This document shows positions 16,053-25,437 of a stretch of 64,000 bases of DNA, in pieces. Where the stretch lies: positions 124,001 through 188,000 of the forward strand of contig NZ_VTAW01000003.1 in NCBI RefSeq assembly GCF_008245225.1, written 5' to 3'. The notes under the pieces are model-generated. The model had not been told where the DNA came from, made no database searches, and saw only the letters and a list, made by a program, of their open reading frames with translations. How positions within the stretch are numbered: the stretch's first letter is position 1; each line of letters starts with the position of its first letter. The translations under genes and the position numbers were made by a program. This DNA comes from Natrialba swarupiae (lineage in GTDB: Archaea; Halobacteriota; Halobacteria; Halobacteriales; Natrialbaceae).

Positions 16053-17825
16053 TCACTTCTCTTCGACGTGGCGAATCTCGCAGGCGATGCCGCGCGTGCT
16101 CCCGGCCATCTCCCGGCCGAACATCTCCGCGCGGCCGACGCCGAAGGCCTTCGGCCCCTCGACGACGACCTCGTCTCCCACTCGAATGTCCTCGTCGGCG
16201 TCGACGACCCCCGGCGCGAGCACGCTCCCGTGGGGGACGAAGCCGTCGATCTCGACCCGCCGCACCGGGGCGTCGGTTTCGACCCACCGCTTTGCGCCCT
16301 CGAGCGTAAAGGAGAGCGTGCCGTACTGGGGCACCATCGTCGCCAGTTGGGTGTCCTCGCGGTCCCGCACCTGAATCTTCGGATACCGGCTGGTCGTCTG
16401 GATGTCGTCGAACAACTCGTCGCCCGCGCCGTCGCCGAGCAGGTAGTCCGCGATGGCCCGGACGGTGTTGTGCTCGCGCTCTCGTTTGGAGTACTTGAGT
16501 TCACCCGACAGCGCCTCCGCGAGATTCGAAAGCGACTCCTCGTCCGTCGGATGGCCGCCCCGCGGGACAGTGTAGGTGATATCGAGGTCCTCGCCCTCCC
16601 ACCCGTCTTCGACGCGTTCGACGATGTCGCGGTAGCCCTCGTCGGGAACGTGGGCAACCACGTACGGGTAGGTGTCGGCGTTTCGCTCGAGGTACCGGCG
16701 AAGCACCTTCGCGACGAACTCCTTTTCGTCCGCGGACCACCGGCCCGTCACCACGGTGTCGTAGTGCTGGGCCGGGTAGGTCGTCTCGAGTTCCTGGGGA
16801 ACGACGCCGATCGGACTGGTCATCGAGACGAGGTGGCCACGCCACTGGATCGCGTCGTGGAACTGGCGGTGGCTCTGTGACTCGCTGTAGGGTTTCGCGG
16901 CGGAACAGGGGGCCAACACGAGCGGGTTCGCAAAGCGGTTGCGATAGCGCGAGGTGACGCGATCGGCGTAGCGCTGGATCTCCACCCGCCGGAGGGTGTC
17001 CTCGCTCGCCGCCGAGATCTGGGCGTCCCGGAGGATCGGGGTACGCTCCTCGAGATAGCCCCACTGCGAGTCGAGTTCGCGCATCGCGGCCGTGAGCCAC
17101 TGGTCGTGGCGGGCCTGCCCTTCGAGGTAGTCCCGCAGTCGGCCGTCGCGAATCCGCCGGCGGACGATCCCCAGTTCGGCCTCGAGCGCGTTGACGTTGT
17201 GCTCGGCACAGTCCTCGCGGGTGAACTCCTCGCGCGGTTTCTGGCACGCGGGACACGAACAGGGCAGTTCCTCCAAGTCCTCTAAGAAGTACGCCTCGTC
17301 GGTCGTCAGATACCGCCCCTGGGTTCCCTTCACGACGGCGGCAGTCTCGTCGAACAGATCGACGCCGGCGTAGGCGAGCAGAGCCACGTTCCGTGGCGTC
17401 GCGACGCCCGAAAAGAGGAGGGCGGTGTCGGCCGGGATCGCCTCCCGGACGGAGACGACGGCCTCGACGAGCGCCGCGCCGTGGCCGGTGATCGACTGGA
17501 CGTCCGAGACGGCGTAGGCGTCGGTTCCGTGATCCGCTGCACCCTCACTCGAGATCACTGCGACGCTCGGATAGCCGACGTCGGGATACTCGACGGCGAA
17601 CGACTCCTGGACCTCCTCGGCGGTGCCGCCGGGGAACGACCGGTGGGGCAACACGGTAAGCGTCGAGTCGTCGCCCTCGGGTACCTCGCGATCCGCGCTC
17701 CACAGCGATCCCGCGTCTTCTACGACGTCGTCGACGAGGGCAGGCGTCGTCCGCGGCGACTCGAGGCGAAGTTCGCCCACGCGCGCGGCCCCGTCGCGCT
17801 CGTGGACCTCGAAGTAATCGGTCAT
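16053..17825 (-). CDS. arcS: Archaeosine synthase (ArcS, TgtA2)
   Basis: 590 residues. ArcS converts the preQ0 base placed at tRNA position 15 by TgtA toward archaeosine. Seen in order: a degenerate TGT-like N-terminal barrel lacking the catalytic aspartates; zinc cysteines in LPCSCPACQKPREEF (C189, C191, C194) and C206; the ArcS-specific motif PCSAAKPYSESQSH (306-319) with Lys311; and a C-terminal PUA domain from about 510 (VRRVEIDGFVPHGSVLAPGV, ending CEIRHVEEK). The full-length architecture is normal. TgtA itself is 1.7 kb away at 19541, so both steps of G15 modification are encoded here. Confidence 0.95.
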   Translation of the reverse strand: MTDYFEVHERDGAARVGELRLESPRTTPALVDDVVEDAGSLWSADREVPEGDDSTLTVLPHRSFPGGTAEEVQESFAVEYPDVGYPSVAVISSEGAADHGTDAYAVSDVQSITGHGAALVEAVVSVREAIPADTALLFSGVATPRNVALLAYAGVDLFDETAAVVKGTQGRYLTTDEAYFLEDLEELPCSCPACQKPREEFTREDCAEHNVNALEAELGIVRRRIRDGRLRDYLEGQARHDQWLTAAMRELDSQWGYLEERTPILRDAQISAASEDTLRRVEIQRYADRVTSRYRNRFANPLVLAPCSAAKPYSESQSHRQFHDAIQWRGHLVSMTSPIGVVPQELETTYPAQHYDTVVTGRWSADEKEFVAKVLRRYLERNADTYPYVVAHVPDEGYRDIVERVEDGWEGEDLDITYTVPRGGHPTDEESLSNLAEALSGELKYSKREREHNTVRAIADYLLGDGAGDELFDDIQTTSRYPKIQVRDREDTQLATMVPQYGTLSFTLEGAKRWVETDAPVRRVEIDGFVPHGSVLAPGVVDADEDIRVGDEVVVEGPKAFGVGRAEMFGREMAGSTRGIACEIRHVEEK

Positions 17826-18131
17826 ACCGAGTATGACCGGGGAGCGCGAAAGAGGCTATCGGTCGCGGTCCGCGTCAGTGCTACGTGGCTCTGCGTTCGC
17901 CGAGGCGAAACTCACACCCGCCACGGGAAGTCACTCACCCAACCCGGCAGTCCCCTCATACTGTACGTCGGTACCGGCGAAACCGCAGACCGATCGCGGT
18001 TTCGGCGGTACCTCGTTACAGCAATCCGTATAAGACGTCCGACTTGAGACCGGTCCCGGAGACTCGACGAACTTCCGGCAGTTTGCGAGCGGTTCCAGAG
18101 CCGTTATCGGCTCTCGATCGAAATCGGGGGT
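17826..18131. other. Intergenic region between arcS and the DMT transporter gene
   Basis: About 300 bases between divergent genes, with no credible coding sequence. It holds palindromic repeat D (17958-18031) and the two promoters. For the transporter a possible box is ccgttatcgg at 18100-18109. Confidence 0.5.
17958..18031. repeat. Palindromic intergenic repeat, copy D (internally shortened)
   Basis: 74-bp copy: left end atactgtacgtcggtaccgg lacks the ggttt of copies A-C, centre cgaaaccgc pairs with gcggtttcgg, right end ttacagcaatccgtat. It lies between two divergent genes, like copy C. Confidence 0.8.
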
Positions 18132-19046
18132 ATGCTCGAGGTCTCTGACTCCCTTCTCGGCGTCGGTCTGGCGATAGTCGGCGCGCTGGCGTTCGCGGGT
18201 CAGTTTCTCTTCGTCCGCCTGGGAACCGACGAGGGTGAGGTCGGGAACGCCGTATTGATCGTCTTGTTGTGTAACGTCGCACTCGTGGCCGCGCCGACGG
18301 TGATTTTGTACTCGCCGCCGTACTCCGCGCTGTTTACTCCCACCTCGTTCGCGTCGTTTGCGGCGGCCGGCATCCTGGGAATGTTCGTCGCGCGGCTGTT
18401 GATGTTCGAGAGCATCCAGCGTATCGGTGCGAGCCTGACCTCACCAGTGATCGCCTCGAACGTCCTCTTCGCGACGATCTTCGCGGTCGCGCTGCTCGAC
18501 GAGCGACTGACCGCGGTTCACTTCGCCGGCATCGTGCTAATCGTCGTCGGCCTGGCGGTCGTCTCCTGGGAGACCGCCGCGTCGACGAACACCAGCCAGT
18601 CGATCCGCGAGGCCGGCGCACCGCTCGCCTTGCCGCTCGCCGCCGCCGTCTGTATCGGCCTCGAGCCGATCTTCGTCTCGACCGGGCTGGCGGCGGGGAC
18701 CGCGGTCCTTCCCGGACTGACGGTGATGGCCGGAACGGCGACCGTCGGCTTCGCCGCGTACCTCGTGGTCACGCGATCGGTACGCCGGATCCCCCTCCGG
18801 AGCGCGTCGACGGCGTGGTACGTCGCCGCTGGCGTCTCTACGACGATCGGCTTCGTCGCCTACTTCGCCGCCCTCGAGGTCGCGCCGGTCGTCCTCGTCA
18901 TGCCGCTGTTACAGTTGACGCCACTGCTCGTCGCGGGCCTCTCCGTCGTTTTCCTCCCCAGACGGCTCGAGCGGGTGACCTGGCGCGTCGGCGCGTCGGC
19001 GTTCGTCGTCGTGGTCGGTGCGACGGCCGTCTCGCTGTCGGGGTAA
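18132..19046 (+). CDS. EamA/DMT-family transporter
   Basis: 304 residues with about ten hydrophobic helices arranged as two EamA repeats. The first ends IVLIVVGLAVVSW near residue 140 and the second ends FVVVVGATAVSLSG at the C-terminus. Drug/metabolite-transporter exporters of this type usually move small metabolites or amino acids; the substrate cannot be predicted. Family motifs such as ASLTSPVIASNVLFATIFAV and DERLTAVHFAGI (repeat 1) are visible. It lies between the two archaeosine genes on the opposite strand. Confidence 0.88.
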   Translation: MLEVSDSLLGVGLAIVGALAFAGQFLFVRLGTDEGEVGNAVLIVLLCNVALVAAPTVILYSPPYSALFTPTSFASFAAAGILGMFVARLLMFESIQRIGASLTSPVIASNVLFATIFAVALLDERLTAVHFAGIVLIVVGLAVVSWETAASTNTSQSIREAGAPLALPLAAAVCIGLEPIFVSTGLAAGTAVLPGLTVMAGTATVGFAAYLVVTRSVRRIPLRSASTAWYVAAGVSTTIGFVAYFAALEVAPVVLVMPLLQLTPLLVAGLSVVFLPRRLERVTWRVGASAFVVVVGATAVSLSG

Positions 19047-19084
19047 GGATACACTGAAAATATTGCTGGCCTGATAACGAGCGA

Positions 19085-19447
19085 CTACGCGCGTTCGACG
19101 TACGTCGCCGTCGCGGACGTGTGACCCCGATTGAACGACAGGATCTTGAATCGGATCACGTCGGTCGCCTCGAGCCCCGGCGGGAGGTCCTCGACGAAGA
19201 CGACGAACCCTTCGACCTTGCAGACCGCGTTGCGTTCCCCCGAGTGGTGGTCCGAGAACTCGAAGACCGCGGACTCGTGGACGTCGCCGACCTCGACCGG
19301 TGGCTCACGCTCCTGTGCCTTCCGGTGGTGGTCCCAGGACTCGCCCTCGTCGGCCGACCGGTTCCCGCCCCGGAACCGCCTGATCAGCCAGGATCCGAAG
19401 ACGACGGTTACGATCGCCCCGAGTATCAGCGACGCTGCGCCGAGCAT
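19085..19447 (-). CDS. Membrane-anchored TRAM-domain protein
   Basis: 120 residues from ATG at 19447. An N-terminal membrane helix (MLGAASLILGAIVTVVFGSW) is followed by a basic stop (LIRRFRGGNR), a short acidic linker, and a TRAM domain: VCKVEGFVVFVEDLPPGLEA, then VIRFKILSFNRGHTSATATY. TRAM domains bind RNA or tRNA, and stand-alone archaeal TRAM proteins act as RNA chaperones. An anchored form placed next to tRNA-modification genes is unusual. It is on the same strand as TgtA, 93 bases downstream of that gene's stop, so the two might be co-transcribed. Confidence 0.85.
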   Translation of the reverse strand: MLGAASLILGAIVTVVFGSWLIRRFRGGNRSADEGESWDHHRKAQEREPPVEVGDVHESAVFEFSDHHSGERNAVCKVEGFVVFVEDLPPGLEATDVIRFKILSFNRGHTSATATYVERA

Positions 19448-19540
19448 ACAGTACCTGGGCGTCGCTCGCCTCTTTGCTGTTCTGGTATCGGTATCCGACG
19501 GCGCTCCGCCGGTTCGGGCGACCGCGACCAACTCGTTATA

Positions 19541-21022
19541 TCACTCGTCACCGGCGTCGAAATCGATCCGGTCTACGCGTTCGGGAACCGACTCGAGGAC
19601 GTCCTCGGGCCACCCGCGGTGGCCGAGCGTGAACTCGGTCTCCGGGTTCGCCTCGACGAGTCGCCGGATCCCGTCGGCGGCGGCCCGAAGCGCCGACCGG
19701 TCCGTTCGATCGGGCACCTCCGCCGTCAGCGGGTAGCTCTTCGAGAGCGCCCGCGGGAACGGCCCGAACGGCGGTTCGACGCGCCAGGAGTCGTCGAACT
19801 CGTCGCCGCGGGCTGGACCGCCCTCGGTCAGAAACACCGAGTCCGGGACGGAGAGGCGCTCGAGTCGGCGATGGTGGCGCACCACTTCGGGTCGGCGGGC
19901 GCTCTCGTGGGAGACGTAGAAAAACGAGCCCTTCGAGACGGGGTCGGACCGCTCGAGTTGGTCGGCGTGGTCGAGCAGCGTCCGGTAGCCGTCGAGCATC
20001 GTCGGGTGGGCGCGAGCGCGCTCCTCGACGAGTTCCAGTAGGTTTCCGGCACGGATCGCCTGCTTGATCCGGCGAATCTCCGCGAAGGTGACGTGGAGGT
20101 TGTGGGCGGCGAGTTCCTCCTCGCGGCGCTCGTCGTCGAGCGCCCGGAGTTCCGCCGGCGAGTACTCCGTACAGACGGGACACGAACAGGGGAGATAGTC
20201 CAGATCCTCGAGGTGGTGGGTGCCGCTGACGGTCAGGTACCGATCGTCGCGGGCGTACAGCGCGTACGCCGCGGAGTCGAACAGGTCACAGCCCATGGCG
20301 ACGCCCAGCGCGAACATCATGGGGTGGCCGGCACCGAAGAGGTGGACTGGCGCGTCGGACCCCAGCCCTCGTTTTGCGCCCGCAACCACGTCGACCACGT
20401 CGTCGTAGCGGTAGTCGTTCATCAGCGGGACCACCGCCCCGACGGGGAAGACGTCGAGATTCGTCGCGTCGGCGTGGCGACCCGCCGCCTCGCGGAGGTC
20501 GGGATACGTCGATCCCTGGACCGGCGCGTTGACCAGCATCTCGCCGGTGTCGACCGTCTCTGCGACCTCGAGACGTTCCTGTGTGGTCTCGAGTTCGCTC
20601 TCGGCGCGCTCGCGAGGGACGTCAGGCGGCGTCGGGATGTCGACCGGCGTTCCGATGTCGGAGCCGATCTCGTACTGGAACTCGAGGATCTCCTCGGTGG
20701 TGACGTCGATCTCGCCGTACTCTGCAAGCTGAAAGGAACCGGAGTCGGTCATGATCGCGCCGGGAAAGTCGAGCAGCTCGTGGAGGCCGTCGGCGAGTGC
20801 GCGCTCGCGGACGTCGTCGGTGCCGTAGACGATGTAGGAGTTCGTGATGAGGATCTCGGCACCGAACTCCTCGGCGAGCCGGCGGGGACTGATCGTGTCC
20901 AGGTTCGGGTTGATCACCGGGAGCAGTGCGGGCGTCTCGACGGTGACGTCGGCTCGTGGTACGGCGAGCCGACCGATTCGACCGCCTGCGTCGGTATCCC
21001 GGATTTCGAAGCACTCGCGCAT
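19541..21022 (-). CDS. tgtA: tRNA-guanine(15) transglycosylase
   Basis: 493 residues. It exchanges guanine-15 of archaeal tRNAs for preQ0. Visible: the catalytic aspartate segment [13 protein letters not shown] (D93), the second region [43 protein letters not shown], and the zinc-site cysteines in YLPCSCPVC followed by the downstream LAAHNLHV histidine. The C-terminal 150 residues correspond to the archaeal C1/C2 region; a PUA domain is not obvious at the end (a shorter form with the PUA in ArcS is normal for haloarchaea). Start [19 protein letters not shown] is standard. Confidence 0.95.
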   Translation of the reverse strand: MRECFEIRDTDAGGRIGRLAVPRADVTVETPALLPVINPNLDTISPRRLAEEFGAEILITNSYIVYGTDDVRERALADGLHELLDFPGAIMTDSGSFQLAEYGEIDVTTEEILEFQYEIGSDIGTPVDIPTPPDVPRERAESELETTQERLEVAETVDTGEMLVNAPVQGSTYPDLREAAGRHADATNLDVFPVGAVVPLMNDYRYDDVVDVVAGAKRGLGSDAPVHLFGAGHPMMFALGVAMGCDLFDSAAYALYARDDRYLTVSGTHHLEDLDYLPCSCPVCTEYSPAELRALDDERREEELAAHNLHVTFAEIRRIKQAIRAGNLLELVEERARAHPTMLDGYRTLLDHADQLERSDPVSKGSFFYVSHESARRPEVVRHHRRLERLSVPDSVFLTEGGPARGDEFDDSWRVEPPFGPFPRALSKSYPLTAEVPDRTDRSALRAAADGIRRLVEANPETEFTLGHRGWPEDVLESVPERVDRIDFDAGDE

Positions 21023-21344
21023 CGGTCGTCAGTTGGTGTGTCCGACGTAAGTCAGTGAAGGTTTCCGATCGAGTCGTCCGGAGCCCGTCGCTCGTCACGC
21101 ACGTTCGGATAGCGGTGTAAGGAGAGCGTTCACCGATAACGGGATACGTCGTGGGGAACGCAAGCACAAGGGATACGACCGTTTGTCCAGTCCGATACGT
21201 CTCGGTCTCGAGAGGGTTCGATATACCTGAACGTGGAAACCGGGATTACGAATCGACACTCGGTATCAAATACCGCTTTTCTTCGGAATAATCTCGCAAC
21301 AGTCGAGATGTTTTAGCCCGAAATGAGCTGTAGACCGGAGCGCA
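21023..21344. other. Intergenic region upstream of the acidic repeat protein
   Basis: 322 bases between divergent genes with no coding sequence I can support. It is lower in GC near the right end. A gatgttttagcc box at about 21307-21318 lies 27-38 bases before the ATG at 21345 and is the likely promoter of the acidic protein. Confidence 0.5.
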
Positions 21345-22736
21345 ATGGCTTCACGAACGCACGCAATCGGTGTGGTGTTCGTCGCCCTACTGGTCGCACT
21401 TGCGGGGGGTCCTGCCCTCGCCGGTGCGACGGCTGGCGCGAGCGACACCGGAGACACGAGCGCGACACTCGAGAACGTACAGGTCGGCGAACTCGACCTC
21501 GACGACGTCACCGTCGAGAACGCGACGATCGAGGAACTGAACGCCGATACCTTGGAGTTCGATTCCGAGGAACTCGAGGAGGAACTGGCAGAGAACGACG
21601 ACATCGAGGCTGATGCGGACGACGAAACCGCGGATCAGCAAGACGATGCGAACGACGAGAACGGCGCTGACGACCTCGAGCAGGCAGAGGACGTGACGAT
21701 CTCCGACATGGAGATCGACCAGCTCGAACTCGAGAACGTCTCGTTCACTGACCTCGACCTCGAGGAAGACGAGATAGACGACGTCGACGAGAACGACAAC
21801 GACGCCGACGAGGAGAACGGTGTCGAGAACGAAGACGACGGAGTTGACGACAACGGCGTCGACGACGATGATAACGGCGTCGATGACGAGAACGACGTTG
21901 ACGAGGACGACAACGGAGTCGGCGACGAAACCAACGGTCAGGACCTCATCGACGAGGACGCTGACGAACTCGTCGTCCAGGACCTCACTATCGAAGAGAT
22001 GAACACCGAGAACCTGGTCATCGACGACCTGACGGTCGAGGGTGAAGGTGTCCTCGATCGGATCACCGGCTGGTTCGAGGGGCTGTTTGACGGTGACGAG
22101 GACGACGAGAACGACCAGGGCGACGCTGCGGCTGACGAGAACGACCAGGACGACGCTGCAGTTGACGAGGACGACCAGCAAAACGACGAGAACGGCATCG
22201 ACGACGAGAACGACGGCGTCGTCGACGACGAAGACGAGAACGACGAGGCGACCACGCAGGAGATCGACGATCTCACCATCGAGCAGTTCGACATCGACGA
22301 CGTCTCGGTCGACACGATGACCATCGACACCCTCCAGGAAGCGGACGATGACGAGGTCGACGAGAACGATGTCGACGACGAAGCCGACGACGAAGATAAC
22401 GATGCCATGACGAACGACAACGGCGTCGACGACGAAGACAACGGCGTTGACGATAACGACGCCGACGACGAAGATAACGGCGTTGACGACAACGACGCCG
22501 ACGACGAGGACGACACGACGACCGAAACCGTCACACAGGCCTCCGCAACGTCGATGTCGATCGACGACATGAACGCAGACACCGTGACTATCGGTGACAT
22601 GCAGGAGTTAGAGGAGGTTACTGACGATGTCGAGGAAGACGACAACGATGTCGACGATAACGACGTTACTGACGACGACAACGACGTCACTGACGACGAC
22701 AACGACGAACAACAGTCGATCGCCATCCTGAACTGA
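21345..22736 (+). CDS. Exported hyperacidic repeat protein, lysine- and cysteine-free
   Basis: 463 residues. A Sec-type signal (MASRTHAIGVVFVALLVALA, cleavage probably near the AGATAGA segment at 26-32) precedes a protein made mostly of Asp, Glu, Asn and Val. I find no Lys and no Cys, and only two Arg. Five blocks of regular short repeats of the type x-L-T/D-I-x-x occur at about 43-72, 116-142, 208-236, 306-336 and 403-427 (for example DLTIEEMNTENLVIDDLTVE), resembling a pentapeptide/beta-solenoid rhythm. They are separated by D/N/E linkers such as NGVDDNDADDEDNGVDDNDA. It is not assigned to a family. A surface, ion-binding or matrix role is plausible but unproven. Confidence 0.8.
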   Translation: MASRTHAIGVVFVALLVALAGGPALAGATAGASDTGDTSATLENVQVGELDLDDVTVENATIEELNADTLEFDSEELEEELAENDDIEADADDETADQQDDANDENGADDLEQAEDVTISDMEIDQLELENVSFTDLDLEEDEIDDVDENDNDADEENGVENEDDGVDDNGVDDDDNGVDDENDVDEDDNGVGDETNGQDLIDEDADELVVQDLTIEEMNTENLVIDDLTVEGEGVLDRITGWFEGLFDGDEDDENDQGDAAADENDQDDAAVDEDDQQNDENGIDDENDGVVDDEDENDEATTQEIDDLTIEQFDIDDVSVDTMTIDTLQEADDDEVDENDVDDEADDEDNDAMTNDNGVDDEDNGVDDNDADDEDNGVDDNDADDEDDTTTETVTQASATSMSIDDMNADTVTIGDMQELEEVTDDVEEDDNDVDDNDVTDDDNDVTDDDNDEQQSIAILN

Positions 22737-22948
22737 TCGACGCGGGGACGTATCGCCGGTTCACCATCGACCGGCATCCACCGTTTGCGGTCGGCACGGT
22801 ACGATCGGTAACCGGCAGCCGCTGTCGGCGGCGGGCGGTTGCTGACGCGTTCCCTGCCTCCGGAAGATCGGAGGTCCGACCCGTCCGTTCGCCCCCGACT
22901 CGAAACCCGAGTGATCGGTACCGTGCTTCGACCGTATCGACGGCGAAC

Positions 22949-23497
22949 TCACTCGGTGGACAGACGATAGTAGGAGACCGCGAGAACCGTCCGACCGTCG
23001 CGGATATTGCCCTCGAGGAGGGAGCCGAGGAGTTCGTCGAACGGAATCGCAGTAACCCGAATACTCTCGTCGTCGTCGAGTTGCTGTTCGGCCGTCGGAC
23101 GACAGCCGTGGGCGACGAACACGTGTAAAACGGCGTCGGCGATTCCGTTCGCCGGTTCGACAGTGACCAGCGACTCGAGCCGATCGGCCTCGTAGCCCGT
23201 CTCCTCGGCGAGTTCGCGACGAGCTGCTTCCTCGAGATCGTCGTCGCCGGGTTCGGTGCCGCCGGCGGGGAGTCCGCGGTTGACTCGGTCGACGGCCTGT
23301 CGCCACTCTTCGATACAGACGACGTCGCCGTCGGGGGTAAACGGGAGCACGCAGACGCTCGGCGGTTCGGAGAGATAGTCGAACTCGGTCTCGGTCCCGT
23401 CGGGAAGCTGAACGGATTCGTTAACGATATCGAAGCCAGGACAACTGTACGCTACCCGGCTCTCGAGGGTCTCCCAGGCGAGCGGATCTGCCGTCAT
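22949..23497 (-). CDS. Nudix hydrolase, ADP-ribose pyrophosphatase-like
   Basis: 182 residues. The Nudix box GTEPGDDDLEEAARRELAEE followed by TGY fits GX5EX7REUXEEXGU. The preceding beta-strand segment (VCVLPFTPDGDVVCIEEWRQ with AVDRVNRGLPAGG) is characteristic of ADP-ribose/NUDT5-type enzymes, which hydrolyse ADP-ribose or related sugar nucleotides. ATG 23497 is preceded by a CTTTTGAG box about 27 bases upstream; longer in-frame starts would extend over the PadR promoter. Substrate assignment is by resemblance. Confidence 0.88.
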   Translation of the reverse strand: MTADPLAWETLESRVAYSCPGFDIVNESVQLPDGTETEFDYLSEPPSVCVLPFTPDGDVVCIEEWRQAVDRVNRGLPAGGTEPGDDDLEEAARRELAEETGYEADRLESLVTVEPANGIADAVLHVFVAHGCRPTAEQQLDDDESIRVTAIPFDELLGSLLEGNIRDGRTVLAVSYYRLSTE

Positions 23498-23683
23498 AGG
23501 AGTCCGTACGCTGATGATCCTCAAAAGCGTCCCGTCACGTGGGCGGGTCGGAAACGCACCAGCTACCGGTAGGGAATGCGCCGGTGTACGATTCTCCGGC
23601 ACTCGTTTCGGACACGGTCGGTGGTGTACCTGCTCTATAACAAAACCACAGATCGGTGAACGTCGGTATTCAGAGGACGATCC

Positions 23684-23959
23684 ATGGATCAACTAACTGG
23701 ATTTCAGCGCGACTTGCTGTACGTGATCGCAGGAAAAGACCGGCCGTCTGGACAGGAAATCCTCGACGACATCAACCGGTATATCGACCAACCGGTCACA
23801 CATGGTCGGCTGTATCCGAACCTCGACACCCTCGTCGAGAAAGAACTCGTCGAGAAGGGGCAACTGGACCGGCGGACGAACTACTACGCGTTGACGCCGA
23901 AAGGTCAACGGGTCTTACAGCGCCGACAGGAGTGGGTCGATCAATACGTCGACGTCTAA
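23684..23959 (+). CDS. PadR-family winged-helix regulator
   Basis: 91 residues: MDQLTGFQRDLLYVIAGKDR, then helix-turn-helix with VTHGRLYPNLDTLVEKELVE and the wing GQLDRRTNYYALTPKGQRVL, the standard PadR-like fold in haloarchaea. No C-terminal dimerisation helix beyond RRQEWVDQYVDV, so it is a minimal form. Target genes unknown; it is divergent from the Nudix gene and immediately precedes the integrated element. Confidence 0.92.
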   Translation: MDQLTGFQRDLLYVIAGKDRPSGQEILDDINRYIDQPVTHGRLYPNLDTLVEKELVEKGQLDRRTNYYALTPKGQRVLQRRQEWVDQYVDV

Positions 23960-24122
23960 CACCCTCCCGTATCGACTGTCACTCCTTCCCACGTGATAGA
24001 ACTACGTCGTGTACACCGACACACGAGCGAGTATCGTGCTCTCTCGAGGGTTTCTTGCTGGTTCTCATGGCAGCCCGGATGCCACGCCAAACCTCCCGGT
24101 CCGAGCGTGGGTTCACGAGAAG

Positions 24123-24136
24123 AGCCTAGGCCGGGA
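24123..24136. other. attL: 14-bp copy of the tRNA-Thr 3' end
   Basis: agcctaggccggga, identical to 30819-30832. The match stops at base 24137 (c here, t in the tRNA) and at 24122 (g versus a), so the repeat is exactly 14 bp. Confidence 0.85.
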
Positions 24137-24187
24137 CATAGACGAAAGGTTCAATGTCTCCCTTATTAAAGATACCTCAATCAAAAA

Positions 24188-25432
24188 ATGCCGGACATCC
24201 GAAAACAGATCACGAACTTGCACGAAAGGATCCAGGAATCTAATGACATCAGTGAGAGAGATAAGGAACTCCTCATCGCATTCAGCGACGAGATTGACCT
24301 CCTCAAATCCAAATATTCTGACCATCGTCACAACAAACTCCTCCGCCACTGCACCATCATGGCCGAAGAAGGCGGGGAACTCGCCGCGGCACTCGAGGAC
24401 GAGGACGCCGCAAAGGAGATCCTTCGCTGGATCAACCGGACGTACGACAACGAGTACACAAATCACGACTACCGAACGGCGCTTCGCGTCTTTGGCAAAC
24501 GTGTTACCGAGGGCGGGGACTACCCCGCGAGTATCGAGTGGATACCATCCGGAACCTCGAGCAGTCACGATCCCGTTCCCGACCCAGCAGACATGCTCGA
24601 GTGGGAGGAAGATATTCTGCCGATGGTCGATGCAACGAGAAACTCTCGCGACGCAGCGCTCATTACCGTCGCGTTCGACGCGGGACCTCGAGCGGACGAA
24701 CTTCGGAACCTTTCGGTCGGCGACGTGACCGATGGCGAACACGGACTCCGAATCTGGGTCGATGGGAAGACCGGACAGCGCTCGGTTGACCTTATCCCCT
24801 GTGTACCGTATCTCAAGCGGTGGCTCAGTGATCATCCCGCACCAGACGATAGCACTGCACCGCTCTGGTCGAAGTTGAACACAGCTGATGAGATCAGCTA
24901 TCGGCAGTTCCTGAACTGTTTCAAAGACGCCGCTGATCGAGCAGGTGTTACCAAATCGGTCACACCGACTAACTTCAGAAAGTCCAACGCGACCTTCCTC
25001 GCACGGAATGAAGTGAATCAAGCGTTCATCGAGGATCGCCAGGGACGAAAGCGTGGGAGTGACGCGACCGCCCACTACGTTGCTCGCTTCGGGACTGACA
25101 CCGAAGCCGATTACGCTCGGCTCCACGGTCTCGAAGTCGAAGAGGAGGAGCCCGAGCCGATCGGGCCGGTCGAGTGCCCTCGGTGTGAAAAGGAGACACC
25201 GCGACATCGGGAAACGTGCGTCTGGTGCAATCAACCACTCGAGTACGGCGCGATCGAATCGATCGAAGACGATCAGAAAGAGGTCCGGGACCAAGTCTTC
25301 CGGCTCGCGCAGGAAAATCCGGAGTTCCTCGAGGACATCCAGCAAGCGAGAAAATTCTCCGATATCGTCGACGACAATCCCGATATCCTCGAAGACGCAC
25401 AGGCGTTCGCAGAGTCCCTCTCGGACGAGTAG
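24188..25432 (+). CDS. int: Tyrosine recombinase / integrase of the element
   Basis: 414 residues. An N-terminal helical SAM-like DNA-binding region (about 1-135) is followed by the catalytic domain. Arg168 lies in FDAGPRADELRNLSVGDV, Lys194 in VDGKTGQR, Arg264 in TPTNFRKSNATFLARN, and His296-Tyr297 in SDATAHYVARF, where Tyr297 is the likely nucleophile. The box II histidine (usual HxxR) is a threonine (Thr261), a variation I have seen in haloarchaeal integrases. A C-terminal zinc ribbon (C330-x2-C333...C344-x2-C347) and acidic tail follow. The promoter ccttattaaagata lies about 20 bases upstream. It would catalyse integration and excision at the tRNA-Thr site. Confidence 0.93.
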   Translation: MPDIRKQITNLHERIQESNDISERDKELLIAFSDEIDLLKSKYSDHRHNKLLRHCTIMAEEGGELAAALEDEDAAKEILRWINRTYDNEYTNHDYRTALRVFGKRVTEGGDYPASIEWIPSGTSSSHDPVPDPADMLEWEEDILPMVDATRNSRDAALITVAFDAGPRADELRNLSVGDVTDGEHGLRIWVDGKTGQRSVDLIPCVPYLKRWLSDHPAPDDSTAPLWSKLNTADEISYRQFLNCFKDAADRAGVTKSVTPTNFRKSNATFLARNEVNQAFIEDRQGRKRGSDATAHYVARFGTDTEADYARLHGLEVEEEEPEPIGPVECPRCEKETPRHRETCVWCNQPLEYGAIESIEDDQKEVRDQVFRLAQENPEFLEDIQQARKFSDIVDDNPDILEDAQAFAESLSDE

Positions 25433-25437
25433 CGCCA

